From Atlantibacter hermannii (GTDB lineage: Bacteria; Pseudomonadota; Gammaproteobacteria; Enterobacterales; Enterobacteriaceae): a stretch of DNA of 64,000 bases. The notes under the pieces are model-generated. The model searched no databases, was not told the origin of the DNA, and saw nothing but the letters and a program-made list of their open reading frames with translations. The stretch spans positions 186,001 through 250,000 of the forward strand of contig LR134136.1 in the NCBI GenBank assembly GCA_900635495.1, read 5' to 3'. Positions 26,907 through 37,350 of this stretch are shown piece after piece (the first letter of the stretch is position 1; each line of letters begins with the position of its first letter). Made by a program: the position numbers and the translations under genes.

Positions 26907-28380
26907 TTAGCTTTTTTCTTCCGGCGTGGCGATCATCCGGTTCAACCACGGCACCATTAATCCCATCACAACGGAAACGGCGAGCGTTACCAGGCCAATT
27001 TTGCTGAATACGCCGGTATAAATCGGCAGGGTTTGCAGCGGATCGGTGATCCCTTCCGGGACGGCGGTAAAGGTGGCGACATAGCCGCCCAGCAGGAAGG
27101 CTGCGGCCTGCGTCAGGAACCACATCCCCAAAATAAAGCCCATCAGATGCTGCGGCACTAACGCGGCGACCATTGCCAGCCCCAGCGCGCTGATCAGCAA
27201 TTCACCGAGGCTCTGGAACAGGTACACCAGCACGATGAACCACGGTGAGGTCAGTCCCTGCGCATCGGCGAACCACATGCCAGCGGCAGCGGCGGTCAAA
27301 AAGCCAAGCGCGCACAAAAACATCCCGAGCGTGAATTTCATCGGCATGGTCAGGTCTTTGCCTTTGCTACCCAGCCGGGTATAAATCATTGCCAGTACCG
27401 GGCTTGCGACCACAACCCAGAACGGGTTCAGTGCCTGGAAACTGACCGGGTTTGATGGTGAAACCGAGAATGTCGTGATGCACATTATTAATGGCGAAAA
27501 AGTTCAGCGAGGTCGGCATCTGGGCATACAGGATGTAAAACAGCACCGCTTCCAGCATCAGAATGAAGGCCACAAACATCTTATTACGCCCGGTTTTATC
27601 CAGCCGGAACGCTTCGCGGAAGAAGAAGATAATCACCACGATGGATAACACCACCAGCACCAGGTTGGCGACCTGCACGTTATGCATCAGCCAGGCGCAG
27701 AGGAAAATCATGGCCACTGTGCCCACTAACACCAGCAGCAAATTTTTGAAACGCATTGGCGCATGGTCCGGTTCAGAACCGATGTTTTTCACCATGCCGC
27801 GGCAGGCCACATAGACCAGCAGCGCGATGATAAGGCCAATACCGCACAGGTTGTAGGTTACCGCGTAGCCATAACGTTCGGCGATCACCGGCGCTAATGA
27901 GAGCGATAACAACGAACCGATATTGATCGACATATAAAACAGCGTGAACGCGCCGTCGAGACGGGGATCTTTCGGCGGGTAGCATTTGGATAACAGACTG
28001 GCCGGGTTGGCTTTAAATAACCCGTTGCCGACGGCGATCGTGCCTAAGGCGATAAAAATCAGGCTGGGCTGATGCAGCGACAGCCCGGTCATAAAATACC
28101 CTATCGCCAGCACAATCGCGCCGAGGACCAGGGTGCGTTTGGTGCCGAGCAGATGGTCGCCAACGTAGCCGCCGATGGAAATCAGGCCATACACCAGCGC
28201 AGCGAATGCGCCAAAGGTGACAAAGGCCTGTTCCTGTGAGAATCCGAGCTGCTGGACGAAGAACACCGCCAGAATGCCTTGAACGCCGTAGTAACCAAAG
28301 CGCTCCCACAGTTCGACAAAGAAGATCATAAAAAAGGGTTTCGGCTGCTGGAGTAAGCCGACGGGTGCCGTATTGTTCAT
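26907..28380 (-). pseudogene. dtpB: Di/tripeptide:proton symporter DtpB, frame broken
   Basis: A POT-family peptide transporter split into two overlapping frames. The N-terminal part (from MNNTAPVGLLQQPKPFF) has the POT motifs ELWERFGYYGVQGILA and GGYVGDHLLGTKRTL. The C-terminal part starts at NPVSFQALNPFWVVVASPVL and ends PWLNRMIATPEEKS. Removing one base from the run at 27451-27453 restores about 490 residues, the length of E. coli DtpB (YhiP). Both halves are well conserved, so a base-call error is more likely than recent loss. It is convergent with yhjE and lies downstream of uspA on the same strand. Confidence 0.9.
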
Positions 28381-28575
28381 ATTTCCGTTGCCTTAACGTG
28401 ATGCCAGTAAAAGTATGCACGCGGCATGAGGATCCCGCCGCTTTGTCATTTGTCGGCGTGTCGTGCCGTAAATGAGTTTTAAAGTAGAGTATTGTATTGG
28501 CGGTTAACGATCAAAGCGGTAGATCACACTAATGAATATATTGAAGTCAGTGATTTTAGGTTGGCGGGGCAGAAA

Positions 28576-28600
28576 TAAAAACGCCCGCATCAGCGGGCGT
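28576..28600 (-). terminator. Rho-independent terminator of uspA
   Basis: Read on the minus strand, ACGCCCGC-TGAT-GCGGGCGT is followed by TTTTAT, 20 bases after the uspA stop. This is a strong intrinsic terminator that separates uspA from dtpB. Confidence 0.88.
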
Positions 28601-28619
28601 CAGGGACGGCAACAGAAGA

Positions 28620-29058
28620 TTATTCCTCTTCTTCGTCACGCAGCGGCACAATCAGCATATCAATGTGCACGGTGTTGATCAGCTGGCGTGCGGACGACAT
28701 CAGTTTGCTCCAGAAATCCTGGTGATGGCCGCACAGCACTAAGTCGACGTCGTACTTTTTAATCGCATCAACCAGCACCTGACCTAAATCGCCGCTGCCG
28801 CTTAAGGGTTTCCGAAATCGGGTAACCGGCATTAGTCGACAGTTCGCTCAGTGCATGGTGGGTTTCTTCAGAGATGCGTTTTTGCATATCACCCAGGTTC
28901 ACATCGATCAGGCCGGTGTAAAGATCGGAGTAATTTACATCGACATGAATCAATGAAACTTTGGCGTTGTACGGACGTGCCATGGATACGGCTTTCTCGA
29001 CCAGCACTTTGCTTTCAGGCGACAGGTCAACGGCAATAAGAATATGTTTGTAAGCCAT
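28620..29058 (-). pseudogene. uspA: Universal stress protein UspA, frame broken
   Basis: The founding universal stress protein, a 144-residue homodimer of the alpha/beta ATP-binding-like fold that helps survival in growth arrest. The first frame runs MAYKHILIAVDLSPESKVLV to AGYPISETL, and the second continues SGSGDLGQVLVDAIKKYDV to VPLRDEEEE. One surplus base around 28802-28804 separates them; without it the protein is full length. uspA is very strongly conserved, so a base-call error is likely. The ATG at 29058 follows GGAG. It is divergent from uspB, as in E. coli. Confidence 0.93.
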
Positions 29059-29495
29059 AATTTTACTCCTTCCATAAGATGTCGATGACAATGGATCAGA
29101 CAACGCTTGAGGTTATCAGTGATGTCCTTGCCCCGCGTCCTGCATACCGCTCTCGCGGGAACGTATTAACGATATCCTTCAGCCTGAAGGGTGAGGATAA
29201 ATAAAGACTTAAGTATAACGGTCTTTTTTTACCTTATCGCTCAGGAAGAAATCCGTCAATCCGCTGCGATCGCATCCATTCTAAATTGAAATGCATTTAT
29301 CACTCATCATTGACCATAACGATGTGGCAAAAAAATAACCTGATCTTCTACACTATTAAATGAGCCAGTCGGGTAAATAAATGTGAACCCGATCGACTTT
29401 TGGTATCTCTCTCATATGGAACGAGTTGACTGACTTGGTATCGGGGGTGCGGTTGTCCCGGAGCGTGTCTCCGTGGCTATCGCCGGGGAGGTGTT
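29059..29495. promoter_or_regulatory. uspA-uspB divergent regulatory region
   Basis: A 437-base AT-rich region between uspA and uspB. On the plus strand CTACACTATTA (29348-29358) resembles an RpoS -10 element and could drive uspB, which is RpoS-dependent in E. coli. The uspA promoter must lie on the minus strand within it. No gene or RNA is evident. Confidence 0.45.
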
Positions 29496-29831
29496 ATGAT
29501 AAGCACTGTTGCGCTGTTTTGGGCCTTGTGTGTGGTATGCGTCGTCAACATGGTGCGCTACTTCTCATCGTTGCGTGCGCTGCTGGTGGTGCTTCGTGGT
29601 TGTGATCCGCTGCTTTATCAGTACGTCGACGGTAGCGGTTTTTTCACATCCCATGGTCAGCCAAATAAGCAAATGCGACTGGTCTGGTACATTTATGCTC
29701 AACGTTATCGCGATCATCATGACGACGAATTCATCCGCCGCTGTGAGCGAGTACGGTGTCATTTTATATTAACCAGCGCGTTGTGCGGCCTCGTTATGGT
29801 TTGTCTCATCGCTATGATGATATGGCACTAA
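29496..29831 (+). CDS. uspB: Universal stress protein B, UspB
   Basis: A 111-residue integral membrane protein with a helix at each end (TVALFWALCVVCVVNMV and LCGLVMVCLIAMMIW). The central region RYRDHHDDEFIRRCERVR is conserved, and almost the whole chain matches E. coli UspB. In E. coli it is RpoS-controlled and needed for ethanol tolerance in stationary phase. The ribosome site is GGGGAGG. It ends in a bidirectional terminator shared with pitA. Confidence 0.95.
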   Translation: MISTVALFWALCVVCVVNMVRYFSSLRALLVVLRGCDPLLYQYVDGSGFFTSHGQPNKQMRLVWYIYAQRYRDHHDDEFIRRCERVRCHFILTSALCGLVMVCLIAMMIWH

Positions 29832-29839
29832 TAAAAAAA

Positions 29840-29863
29840 GCGGGCAATGCCCGCTCTTTTTTT
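29840..29863. terminator. Bidirectional terminator between uspB and pitA
   Basis: The stem AGCGGGCA/TGCCCGCT is flanked by an A-run on the left and a T-run on the right, so it can stop transcription of both convergent genes. Confidence 0.88.
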
Positions 29864-29876
29864 AACACTCACGCTG

Positions 29877-31376
29877 TCAGATAAAGTGCAATGAAATCCA
29901 GTACAGCGCGCCAGACAACGCAATAGACGCTGGCAGCGTAAACACCCACGCCATCAGGATGCTTTTCACCGTACGGCTCTGCAAACCGCCACCGTCAACC
30001 AGCATGGTCCCCGCCACCGACGAAGACAGCACGTGCGTCGTCGATACCGGCATACCGGTATAACTTGCCACCCCGATAGAAATGGCTGCGGTCATCTGCG
30101 CCGACATGCCCTGTGCATAGGTCATGCCTTTCTTACCGATCTTCTCACCGATAGTGGTGGCGACACGACGCCAGCCAATCATGGTGCCGATACCCAACGC
30201 CAGCGCAACCGCCATAATGATCCAGATCGGTGCGTATTCGATGGTGTAAAGCAGATCGCTTTTCAGCTCTTTCAGATAACGTTTGTCGTCTTTAGAGGTT
30301 TCCGGCAGGCCCGCGACTTTATCGGCGGTATCAGAGATACACAGCAGCATACGGCGCATGTGACTACGTTCTTCAACGTTGAGCTTGTCGTAATTCTCAA
30401 GGCCGGTCAGCATGGTTTTAGCGCGTTGCAGGGCCATCATGGCGCGGTTCGCGTCACAGTGGAATTCCTGCGGTTGGCTCTTCACTTCTTCCGGCGTCGG
30501 GATGACCGGACTCATGTCGATAACATGTTTAATGGCATCGCCATGCTGCTGGAAGTAGTTTTCAACGTGGTTGAGCGCATCGCGGGTACGGGTGATGTCA
30601 TAACCGGAAGCATTCATGTTAACCACGAAGCCAGCCGGCGCGACGCCAATCAATACTAGCATGATCAGGCCGATGCCTTTCTGGCCGTCGTTAGCGCCGT
30701 GAGAAAAGCTCACGCCGATGGCTGACAGGATCAGCGCGATACGGGTCCAGAACGGCGGTTTTTTCTTACCGTCTTTTTTCTCACGTTCCGCTGGCGTCAG
30801 GTGGATACGGGCGCGTTTTTTGGTGCCGCTCCAGTAGCGACGCAGCAAAAACACCAGACCGCCTGCGAACACCAGACCGACGATGGGAGAAATAATCAAC
30901 GAACCGAAAATGTTAATCACTTTCGGGATATTCAGCGCGTCCACGACTGACGTACCGGTCATCAGGGCGTTGGTTAAACCAATCCCGATAATCGCGCCAA
31001 TCAGGGTGTGGGAACTGGATGCCGGCAGACCTAAATACCAGGTGCCGAGGTTCCAGATGATCGCTGCCAGCAACATAGAGAACACCATGGCCAGGCCATG
31101 AGCGGAACTTACGTTAAGCAACAGATCGGTGGGAAAGCATATGAACAATGGCATAGGCTACGCTTAACCCACCCAGCAAAACGCCGAGGAAGTTAAACAC
31201 CGCTGCCATCACAACTGCCAGTTGCGAACGCATGGCTCGCGTATAAATTACGGTTGCAACTGGCGTTCGCTGTGTCATGAAAGCCATTAATCGCTTCATA
31301 AAACAGGACAAAGCCCAGAGCAAGCAAAAGCAAAAAGGCCGGTATGAAGATCCAGGCCGGCAAATAAATGTAGCAT
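29877..31376 (-). pseudogene. pitA: Low-affinity phosphate/metal symporter PitA, frame broken three times
   Basis: An inorganic-phosphate transporter that moves metal-phosphate with protons. From the ATG at 31376 the chain reads MLHLFAGLDLHTGL and then breaks. Three surplus bases, in the runs near 31332-31336, at 31261 and at 31134-31136, must be removed to give one frame of about 498 residues ending ALYWISLHFI. Pit blocks GFHDTANA, SHGANDGQKGIGL and MPVSTTHVLSSS are visible. The central loop (residues 230-320) diverges from E. coli, as is usual. Three insertions in one core gene point to poor consensus sequence here. Confidence 0.88.
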
Positions 31377-31603
31377 AGACGTTACGCCATCTTGAGGACA
31401 TGAACGCGCCGCATTATCAGGGACTTTCGCGGCAGGGGCAAAGCGAAATATAGACTTTTTTTGACAGTTAGTCGCGTAACGTCAATGAATGAAAAGATTT
31501 ACCCGTTAGATTTCAAATGGCTGCATTATTGCAGGGGGTTATTGCTGGTGCGACCAGCTAAGAAACTTTACAATTCGCCCCCTCAGTTTAAGGGGAGCAG
31601 GGT

Positions 31604-32807
31604 GTGGAAACGTTTGATGCAGTGATTATCGGCGCAGGTGCGGCAGGTCTGTTTTGCGCTGCGCAGGCCGGGCAAATGGGGTTACGGGTTTTGCTGATCG
31701 ACAATGGCAAAAAACCGGGCCGCAAAATCCTGATGTCCGGGGGCGGGCGCTGCAACTTCACAAATCTTTATGTGGAACCCGCCGCGTATCTGAGCGCGAA
31801 TCCGCACTTTTGCAAATCCGCGCTGGCGCGCTACACCCAGTGGGATTTTATCGATCTGGTGAATAAACATAATATCGCCTGGCACGAGAAAACCCTTGGC
31901 CAACTTTTTTGCGATGATTCGGCTCAGCAAATTGTCGACATGCTGGTGGCGGAGTGCGAGAAAGGCAACGTGACGATGCGCCTGCGCAGCGAAGTACTCA
32001 GCATTGACCGCGACGAAGCGGGCTATCTGCTGACCCCTCAACGGCGACAGCGTTCGTACCCCGAAACTGGTGATTGCCAGCGGCGGGCTGTCTATGCCGG
32101 GACTTGGCGCTACGCCGTTTGGCTATAAAGTGGCCGAGCAGTTTGGCCTGAAGGTGTTGCCGACCCGCGCCGGATTAGTGCCGTTTACCCTGCACAAACC
32201 GCTGCTCGATGCGCTTCAGGTGCTGTCCGGCGTCTCGGTGCCGTCTGTTGTCAGCGCCCAGGACGGCACGGTATTTCGCGAGAACGTGTTATTCACTCAC
32301 CGCGGTCTTTCCGGCCCGGCAATCCTGCAAATTTCCAGCTACTGGCAACCAGGCGAAAAGGTCACCATCAATCTGCTGCCTGACAGCGATCTGGATGCTT
32401 TCCTTAATGAGCAGCGTGATGCGCATCCTAACCAGAGCCTGAAGAACACCCTGGCGATGCAGTTGCCGAAGCGCCTGATTGAAATCCTCCAGCAGATGGG
32501 TCAAATCCCGGACTGTACGCTGAAGCAACTCAACCTGCGCCAGCAGGAAGCGTTAGTCGGCTTGCTCACCGCCTGGGAGGTGCAGCCGAACGGCACTGAG
32601 GGTTATCGCACCGCCGAAGTGACGCTGGGCGGCGTCGATACCCATGCGTTGTCGTCGCGCACCATGGAAGCCCGCGACGTGCCGGGCCTCTATTTTATCG
32701 GTGAAGTCATGGATGTGACCGGCTGGCTCGGCGGATATAACTTCCAGTGGGCCTGGGCTTCGGCGTGGGCCTGTGCGCAGGCGCTGGCCGGTGTCCGAGG
32801 ACAATAA
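31604..32807 (+). pseudogene. yhiN: YhiN, HI0933-family flavoprotein, frame broken; 3' end holds the Tn7-like insertion
   Basis: A 400-residue FAD-binding oxidoreductase of the HI0933/BaiN family. The GTG start at 31604 gives METFDAVIIGAGAAGLFCA, followed by GKKPGRKILMSGGGRCNFTN. The C-terminal VPGLYFIGEVMDVTGWLGGY is conserved. One surplus C in 32034-32037 breaks the frame in the middle; removing it restores the length remembered for E. coli YhiN. The last codons (VRGQ and the TAA stop) come from the end of a Tn7-like transposon starting at 32792, so the target site is the very 3' end of this gene. The function of YhiN is unsettled. Confidence 0.85.
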
Positions 32808-32868
32808 AGTTGTACACAAAGCACTAAAGTTGTAACCATTCTCAAAAAACGACGCTAATGTTGTATAC
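32792..32868 (+). repeat. Transposon left end with three TnsB-binding-type repeats
   Basis: Three related blocks follow the terminal TGT: ACAATAAAGTTGTA (32801), CACTAAAGTTGTA (32822) and CGCTAATGTTGTA (32853). The shared core is CTAAAGTTGTA with the first base variable. Spacing is about 20 and 31 bases. Tn7 left ends carry three spaced TnsB sites of similar type, so these are the expected binding sites of the TnsB encoded here. Confidence 0.8.
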
Positions 32869-32949
32869 TTACTGAATGTGTGGTTATAGGGTTGGAGACT
32901 ATAAAATGCACATATATGTACGTATCAATGTCGTTTTTAGGGTACGATC

Positions 32950-33792
32950 ATGGCTAGGGGTAGGCGTCTCAAATCCTATTTGGATTATGAAAATGCGCTA
33001 GGCGACGGCATAGGAGTGGGCTATGGCCAAAGTTATCAGCCCTGGCTTAGAGCTCAGGACGTTAAATCCCGTGGAAACCGTTCGATAGTCTTTGGCCTTA
33101 AGACGTTTCGAAACCATCATCTCCTTTCTTCTGTCGAAAGTAACTTTTTCTATCTGGCTGAGTTTAATGACTCGGTGATTGATATCCGGGAACAATTCCC
33201 ACTCTTTCCTCTCCGGCTTACCCAACAAATAGCAAATCATCTACATTTTCAACATCCTATGGTGAGGGGAGTAAGAGGAGTACCTGTCGAAGTTCTGAAT
33301 GTTATGACAACCGATTTTTTACTGACCTTGAGAACTCCTGAAGGCGGACTTCGATACAAAGCTATAGCAGTAAAACATAACGAGAGCATACCTGAACGCG
33401 AAGCCCAAAAACTTGAAATAGAGAGGATGTTTTGGCAGTTGATTGATGTTGAGTTTCAAATTTATGTTGGCTCGGAACTCAATAACGTCGTCGGTAAAAA
33501 CATTTGCTGGGCTACTTCTGTATTAAGAGATGGTTCTGAATTTTATGATAAATATCCTCTTGATAAAATCCTATGGAAGCTTAAACCAGATGTTTATCCC
33601 ATAGTAGGACTACGTGCAATGATTTCATCAATCTTTGGGGTAGATGCACAAGAAGCGATGATGTTATTGCAGGCAATGATTGGATTAAAAATGATAAATG
33701 TTGATTTATCATATCCAATACTCGAAACCGGTCTGATAAAGATAATTTCCAATGACCACTATATAGGACTGAACGCAAATGGATATTATTAG
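32950..33792 (+). CDS. tnsA: Transposon endonuclease TnsA
   Basis: A 280-residue homologue of Tn7 TnsA, the restriction-enzyme-like nuclease that nicks the 5' ends so that transposition is cut-and-paste. Catalytic residues of the PD-(D/E)xK core are in place: E63 in SSVESNFFY, D122 in MTTDFLLTL and K142 in AIAVKHNES. The REQFPLFP block is typical. It is low in GC relative to the host. It overlaps tnsB by 14 bases, implying translational coupling. The ATG at 32950 lies 158 bases inside the element, leaving room for the end and promoter. Confidence 0.92.
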   Translation: MARGRRLKSYLDYENALGDGIGVGYGQSYQPWLRAQDVKSRGNRSIVFGLKTFRNHHLLSSVESNFFYLAEFNDSVIDIREQFPLFPLRLTQQIANHLHFQHPMVRGVRGVPVEVLNVMTTDFLLTLRTPEGGLRYKAIAVKHNESIPEREAQKLEIERMFWQLIDVEFQIYVGSELNNVVGKNICWATSVLRDGSEFYDKYPLDKILWKLKPDVYPIVGLRAMISSIFGVDAQEAMMLLQAMIGLKMINVDLSYPILETGLIKIISNDHYIGLNANGYY

Positions 33793-35902
33793 GAATTCAG
33801 TCTGGCTCTCTCAAGGCACTGATTTGCTTGCAGAGGGACTTTACCGTGTTTTGGATTTTGACAGAAAGGTCGATTTGTTAATTTTGTTTAAAATAAAATC
33901 AGAAAGAACGGGTAAGCCAATCCCTTTCTCATTTTCAATGTTTAAATATTATATTGAATCAAATAGCATAACTTGTAAAGATTATATATATCCTTCATAT
34001 ATGTTAGTAGATGAGAAAGAAATAACAGATAAAGACAGAGGAAGGCGAGATGAAAATTACAATATCATTAAAGATCTTGTAGATGACAGAATGTTTCTGT
34101 TCGACTATGCATTACATAAAAAGTCGCACCTTTTAATGGATTACTCCAGAAATAAAAAAATATCACAATATACTATCAGAACGCTTCTGGCGTTGTATTG
34201 GCGACATGGGCAGGATATTTATGCATTGCTACCCGCATTCTCGAACTGTGGCGCCGCTGGGAAAAGTAGAATCAAACATGAAATTAAACTTGGGAATTCC
34301 AAAAAAAACAGAGCATTACCTAATGAACGATCACGTGTTTTCATTCTTAATGAAAGAGATATAAATAATATTAGAAAATCTCTCATTACGTATCATTATA
34401 AAGTTAACGGAGATACGATAAAGAAAACATTAGAGAGACATATTGATTTGTATTTTAGGGATGAAATTAAAACAGCAAACCTAGAAAATAGAGCTCCATA
34501 TGTTCCTTCTTTAAAACAATTTTCATACTGGAATAAAAAACTCTTCACTAAAGATTTCTCGATAAATAAGAAGAACACGAAAAAAGAAATAGACCTCAAA
34601 ATGCGGGCGCTTTTAGGTAGTGTGGCTAATACAACTGTTTTGCCGGGTGATGTTTTCGAAATAGACTCAACTGTCGCTGATGTACATCTTATTTCGAGTT
34701 TAAACAGACGAAAAGTCATTGGGCGTCCTACTATTTATACAGTGGTGGATCGTGCAACAAGAATGATTGTTGGCCTTCATGTTTCTTTATACCATGCTTC
34801 ATGGCGAGCCGCCCGACAAGCGTTAGCAAATTGCTTTATGCCAAAAAAAGAATATTGTAGATTATTTGGAATCTCTATTACTGATGATGATTGGCCTTGT
34901 TCTCACATTCCATTAACATTGATGTGTGACAACGGGGAGATGATTGGTCTTAAACCTCAGGAAGAGATGACCCCCCTGACAAAACTTGAGTTTGCGCCAG
35001 TCGGTAGAGGCGACAGAAAAAGCATTGTTGAACGCTGTTTCGGCATTCTGAATGATGAGGTTATTCATAGGCTTATTGGAACAACACGAAGGGGAAAGAT
35101 TGTTAAAGGAGAGCCAACACCGCAATCCAGGGCTTGTTTAACGATTCAGGAGGTCACGTCTTTACTGATTCGGGAGATACTTGCACATAATCAGAGAACG
35201 TATGAAGAACTGGCTTATATCAATCCCTTACTGATTGAAAATGATCTCGTAATATCACCAAAAAATAGTTGGATGATAAGCTTAAAGCACGGGAGATTCA
35301 GCGCAAGAGCCGTTGGGGCCGACGAAGTGATCGCACGATTGTTAATCCCTGTGAACGCTAACATTACCGCCGGTGGGATTCAGTACAATAATCTTTTTTA
35401 TGAATGTGATCCTGAAATTGCATCAGGTGTCAGAGTATTTGGAAGAACCACTTGTGAAGCAAGAATAGATGACAATTGCGTAGATTATATATATGTAAGA
35501 TTTGACAAAAATAGCATTTTCAAAAAACATTACCTACTTAAGAAAAGAGATGTATTTAAAGGGAAAGCTCATCTTGATACAGATGTAATGGCTGATTGGG
35601 TAGATACTCAAAAAGAAATTAATTTATTTACTCTGGATTCGCTCAGCAATATCAATAATAAAGATGAATTTAACAGGAAAGGTAACGAAAGATTAAATGA
35701 AATATACGAATCTCGCCGGGTACATGGTAAAGATATTAAAAAGAACAGGAAAAATGAACTTGATTCATTAGGGCGAACTCATGTTGCTAATGGAAGATCT
35801 GAACCCCTACTTCCTTCATCCAGTAATGTTCTGCTTTTGCCTGGCCGGGAGGAGAAACAAAGATGGTTAAAAGGTAAGAAGAAGACTGAGGACGCAGAAT
35901 AA
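33779..35902 (+). CDS. tnsB: Transposase TnsB
   Basis: A 707-residue DDE transposase of the retroviral-integrase type that binds the element ends and joins 3' ends to target DNA. Catalytic residues are in FEIDSTVADVH (D near 297), LMCDNGEMIG (D near 382) and RKSIVERCFGIL (E near 418). An N-terminal helix-turn-helix-rich region and a C-terminal charged tail, which would contact TnsC, flank the catalytic core. It shares TAATG with tnsC. AT-rich codon use sets it apart from the host genes. Confidence 0.92.
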   Translation: MDIIRNSVWLSQGTDLLAEGLYRVLDFDRKVDLLILFKIKSERTGKPIPFSFSMFKYYIESNSITCKDYIYPSYMLVDEKEITDKDRGRRDENYNIIKDLVDDRMFLFDYALHKKSHLLMDYSRNKKISQYTIRTLLALYWRHGQDIYALLPAFSNCGAAGKSRIKHEIKLGNSKKNRALPNERSRVFILNERDINNIRKSLITYHYKVNGDTIKKTLERHIDLYFRDEIKTANLENRAPYVPSLKQFSYWNKKLFTKDFSINKKNTKKEIDLKMRALLGSVANTTVLPGDVFEIDSTVADVHLISSLNRRKVIGRPTIYTVVDRATRMIVGLHVSLYHASWRAARQALANCFMPKKEYCRLFGISITDDDWPCSHIPLTLMCDNGEMIGLKPQEEMTPLTKLEFAPVGRGDRKSIVERCFGILNDEVIHRLIGTTRRGKIVKGEPTPQSRACLTIQEVTSLLIREILAHNQRTYEELAYINPLLIENDLVISPKNSWMISLKHGRFSARAVGADEVIARLLIPVNANITAGGIQYNNLFYECDPEIASGVRVFGRTTCEARIDDNCVDYIYVRFDKNSIFKKHYLLKKRDVFKGKAHLDTDVMADWVDTQKEINLFTLDSLSNINNKDEFNRKGNERLNEIYESRRVHGKDIKKNRKNELDSLGRTHVANGRSEPLLPSSSNVLLLPGREEKQRWLKGKKKTEDAE

Positions 35903-37350
35903 TGAACCTTATACGGAGCGTTTCAGCGATTTATAAAGAACAGGAGTTACCTGAGTATCGTGGCAATCCCTTAATTGAAGCACTTCCTGAAGCGCTTACG
36001 GAAGATGAAGTACTTCTGGAAATGAGTTATTTCCCCGAAATTGACGAAAAAATCCGCTGGACTGCCCCGGCGAATGTTAGAGAGCAGTATGTCGAACGTA
36101 TAAAGAAATTCCGTTGCCCTCAAACCAATCTTATCCAGGCTTATAAGATGATCTTACGGGCACTTAGGGAAAGCTATGCAGCTCGTAATCCTTTAAAAAG
36201 CGGAACAATTCAATATCTTCATTACTATGGAAATGAGCGTCCTGATATTGAGCCCGAAAGTGGATATTTTAAATCCCAGGCTGAAACCATTACGATAGTT
36301 GGAATGAGTGGTTCTGGAAAAACTACCATGATTGAGCAAGTCATGGATCATTTCCCTCAGATTATAGAACACAGCAGCTATAAAGGAGTTTTTCCCGGCT
36401 TCAGTAAGCAAATTGTATGGGTAAAGATTAATTGTCCATACAATTCAAGTGTGAGAGACCTTTGTGAAGAGATTTTACAAAAATTAGATGATGCAATTGG
36501 TATTGAACGAACTACACCTGAGATTAGAAATGGTGCTCTGGCTCGCCAGATTGCACAAAGAATTAAATCATCATTTTTGGGTATCCTTGTTATTGATGAA
36601 ATGCAGAGGCTTAAATTTTCAAGAACCGGGGGTGAGAGTAAGTTGATTGATTTTTTACATGAAATTGTAGATTCCATGGGGGTATCTATGGTTTTTTGTG
36701 GAAATCATCCTTTTGACGAGACGCTGACAAAGAAAATGAGAATTGCCAGGCGGGCAGAGTCTGGTGGTTACATGAAAATTAAGAATGTTAGATACGATTC
36801 ACAAGACTGGCAATCGTTTATTCATTATTTATGGCCATTACAATGGACAAATGTTGAAACTCCATTAAATGATGAGTTAAACGAAAAATTATTCATTTTA
36901 TCTAAAGGCAATATTGGATTGGCTCAGATGATTTATCGGGGGGCACAATTAAAGGTTATCGGTAGCGGCAATGAAATCATCACTGGCGCAGTCTTGTCGG
37001 CCTCTGTACCGGTACTCGTGAGTCATACGGAGGAATATAAGGATACTCCACTCCCGGGGGCCGCGACTGAAGATGAGGAAGCTAAATGGCTCTCTGCATC
37101 TAATGAGGGTGATGCTTCGGCTAAAATCATGGCAGAGAAGTCCCTAAAGTCTTTGATCCCTGGGGATATAGACAGGCCACAGCACAAGGAATTCGTAGGA
37201 AAAATAGACGAGGTTTTGCGCAATTTCGACGAGAAAATACTGTCTCTTGACCACGATCTTGTTATCAACAGAACAGCTGAAAAGAAAAATACCTACGATG
37301 CTCTTCAGCGTTGCGGGCTTATAAATATAGATCCACTTAATAAATTGTAA
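35902..37350 (+). CDS. tnsC: Transposition ATPase TnsC
   Basis: A 482-residue AAA+ regulator that links target selectors to TnsAB. Walker A is VGMSGSGKTT near residue 135, Walker B is LVIDEMQRL near residue 228, and a sensor region follows at VFCGNHPFDE. The start overlaps the tnsB stop by TAATG. The gene is intact and followed by tnsD after 40 bases. Confidence 0.92.
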   Translation: MNLIRSVSAIYKEQELPEYRGNPLIEALPEALTEDEVLLEMSYFPEIDEKIRWTAPANVREQYVERIKKFRCPQTNLIQAYKMILRALRESYAARNPLKSGTIQYLHYYGNERPDIEPESGYFKSQAETITIVGMSGSGKTTMIEQVMDHFPQIIEHSSYKGVFPGFSKQIVWVKINCPYNSSVRDLCEEILQKLDDAIGIERTTPEIRNGALARQIAQRIKSSFLGILVIDEMQRLKFSRTGGESKLIDFLHEIVDSMGVSMVFCGNHPFDETLTKKMRIARRAESGGYMKIKNVRYDSQDWQSFIHYLWPLQWTNVETPLNDELNEKLFILSKGNIGLAQMIYRGAQLKVIGSGNEIITGAVLSASVPVLVSHTEEYKDTPLPGAATEDEEAKWLSASNEGDASAKIMAEKSLKSLIPGDIDRPQHKEFVGKIDEVLRNFDEKILSLDHDLVINRTAEKKNTYDALQRCGLINIDPLNKL

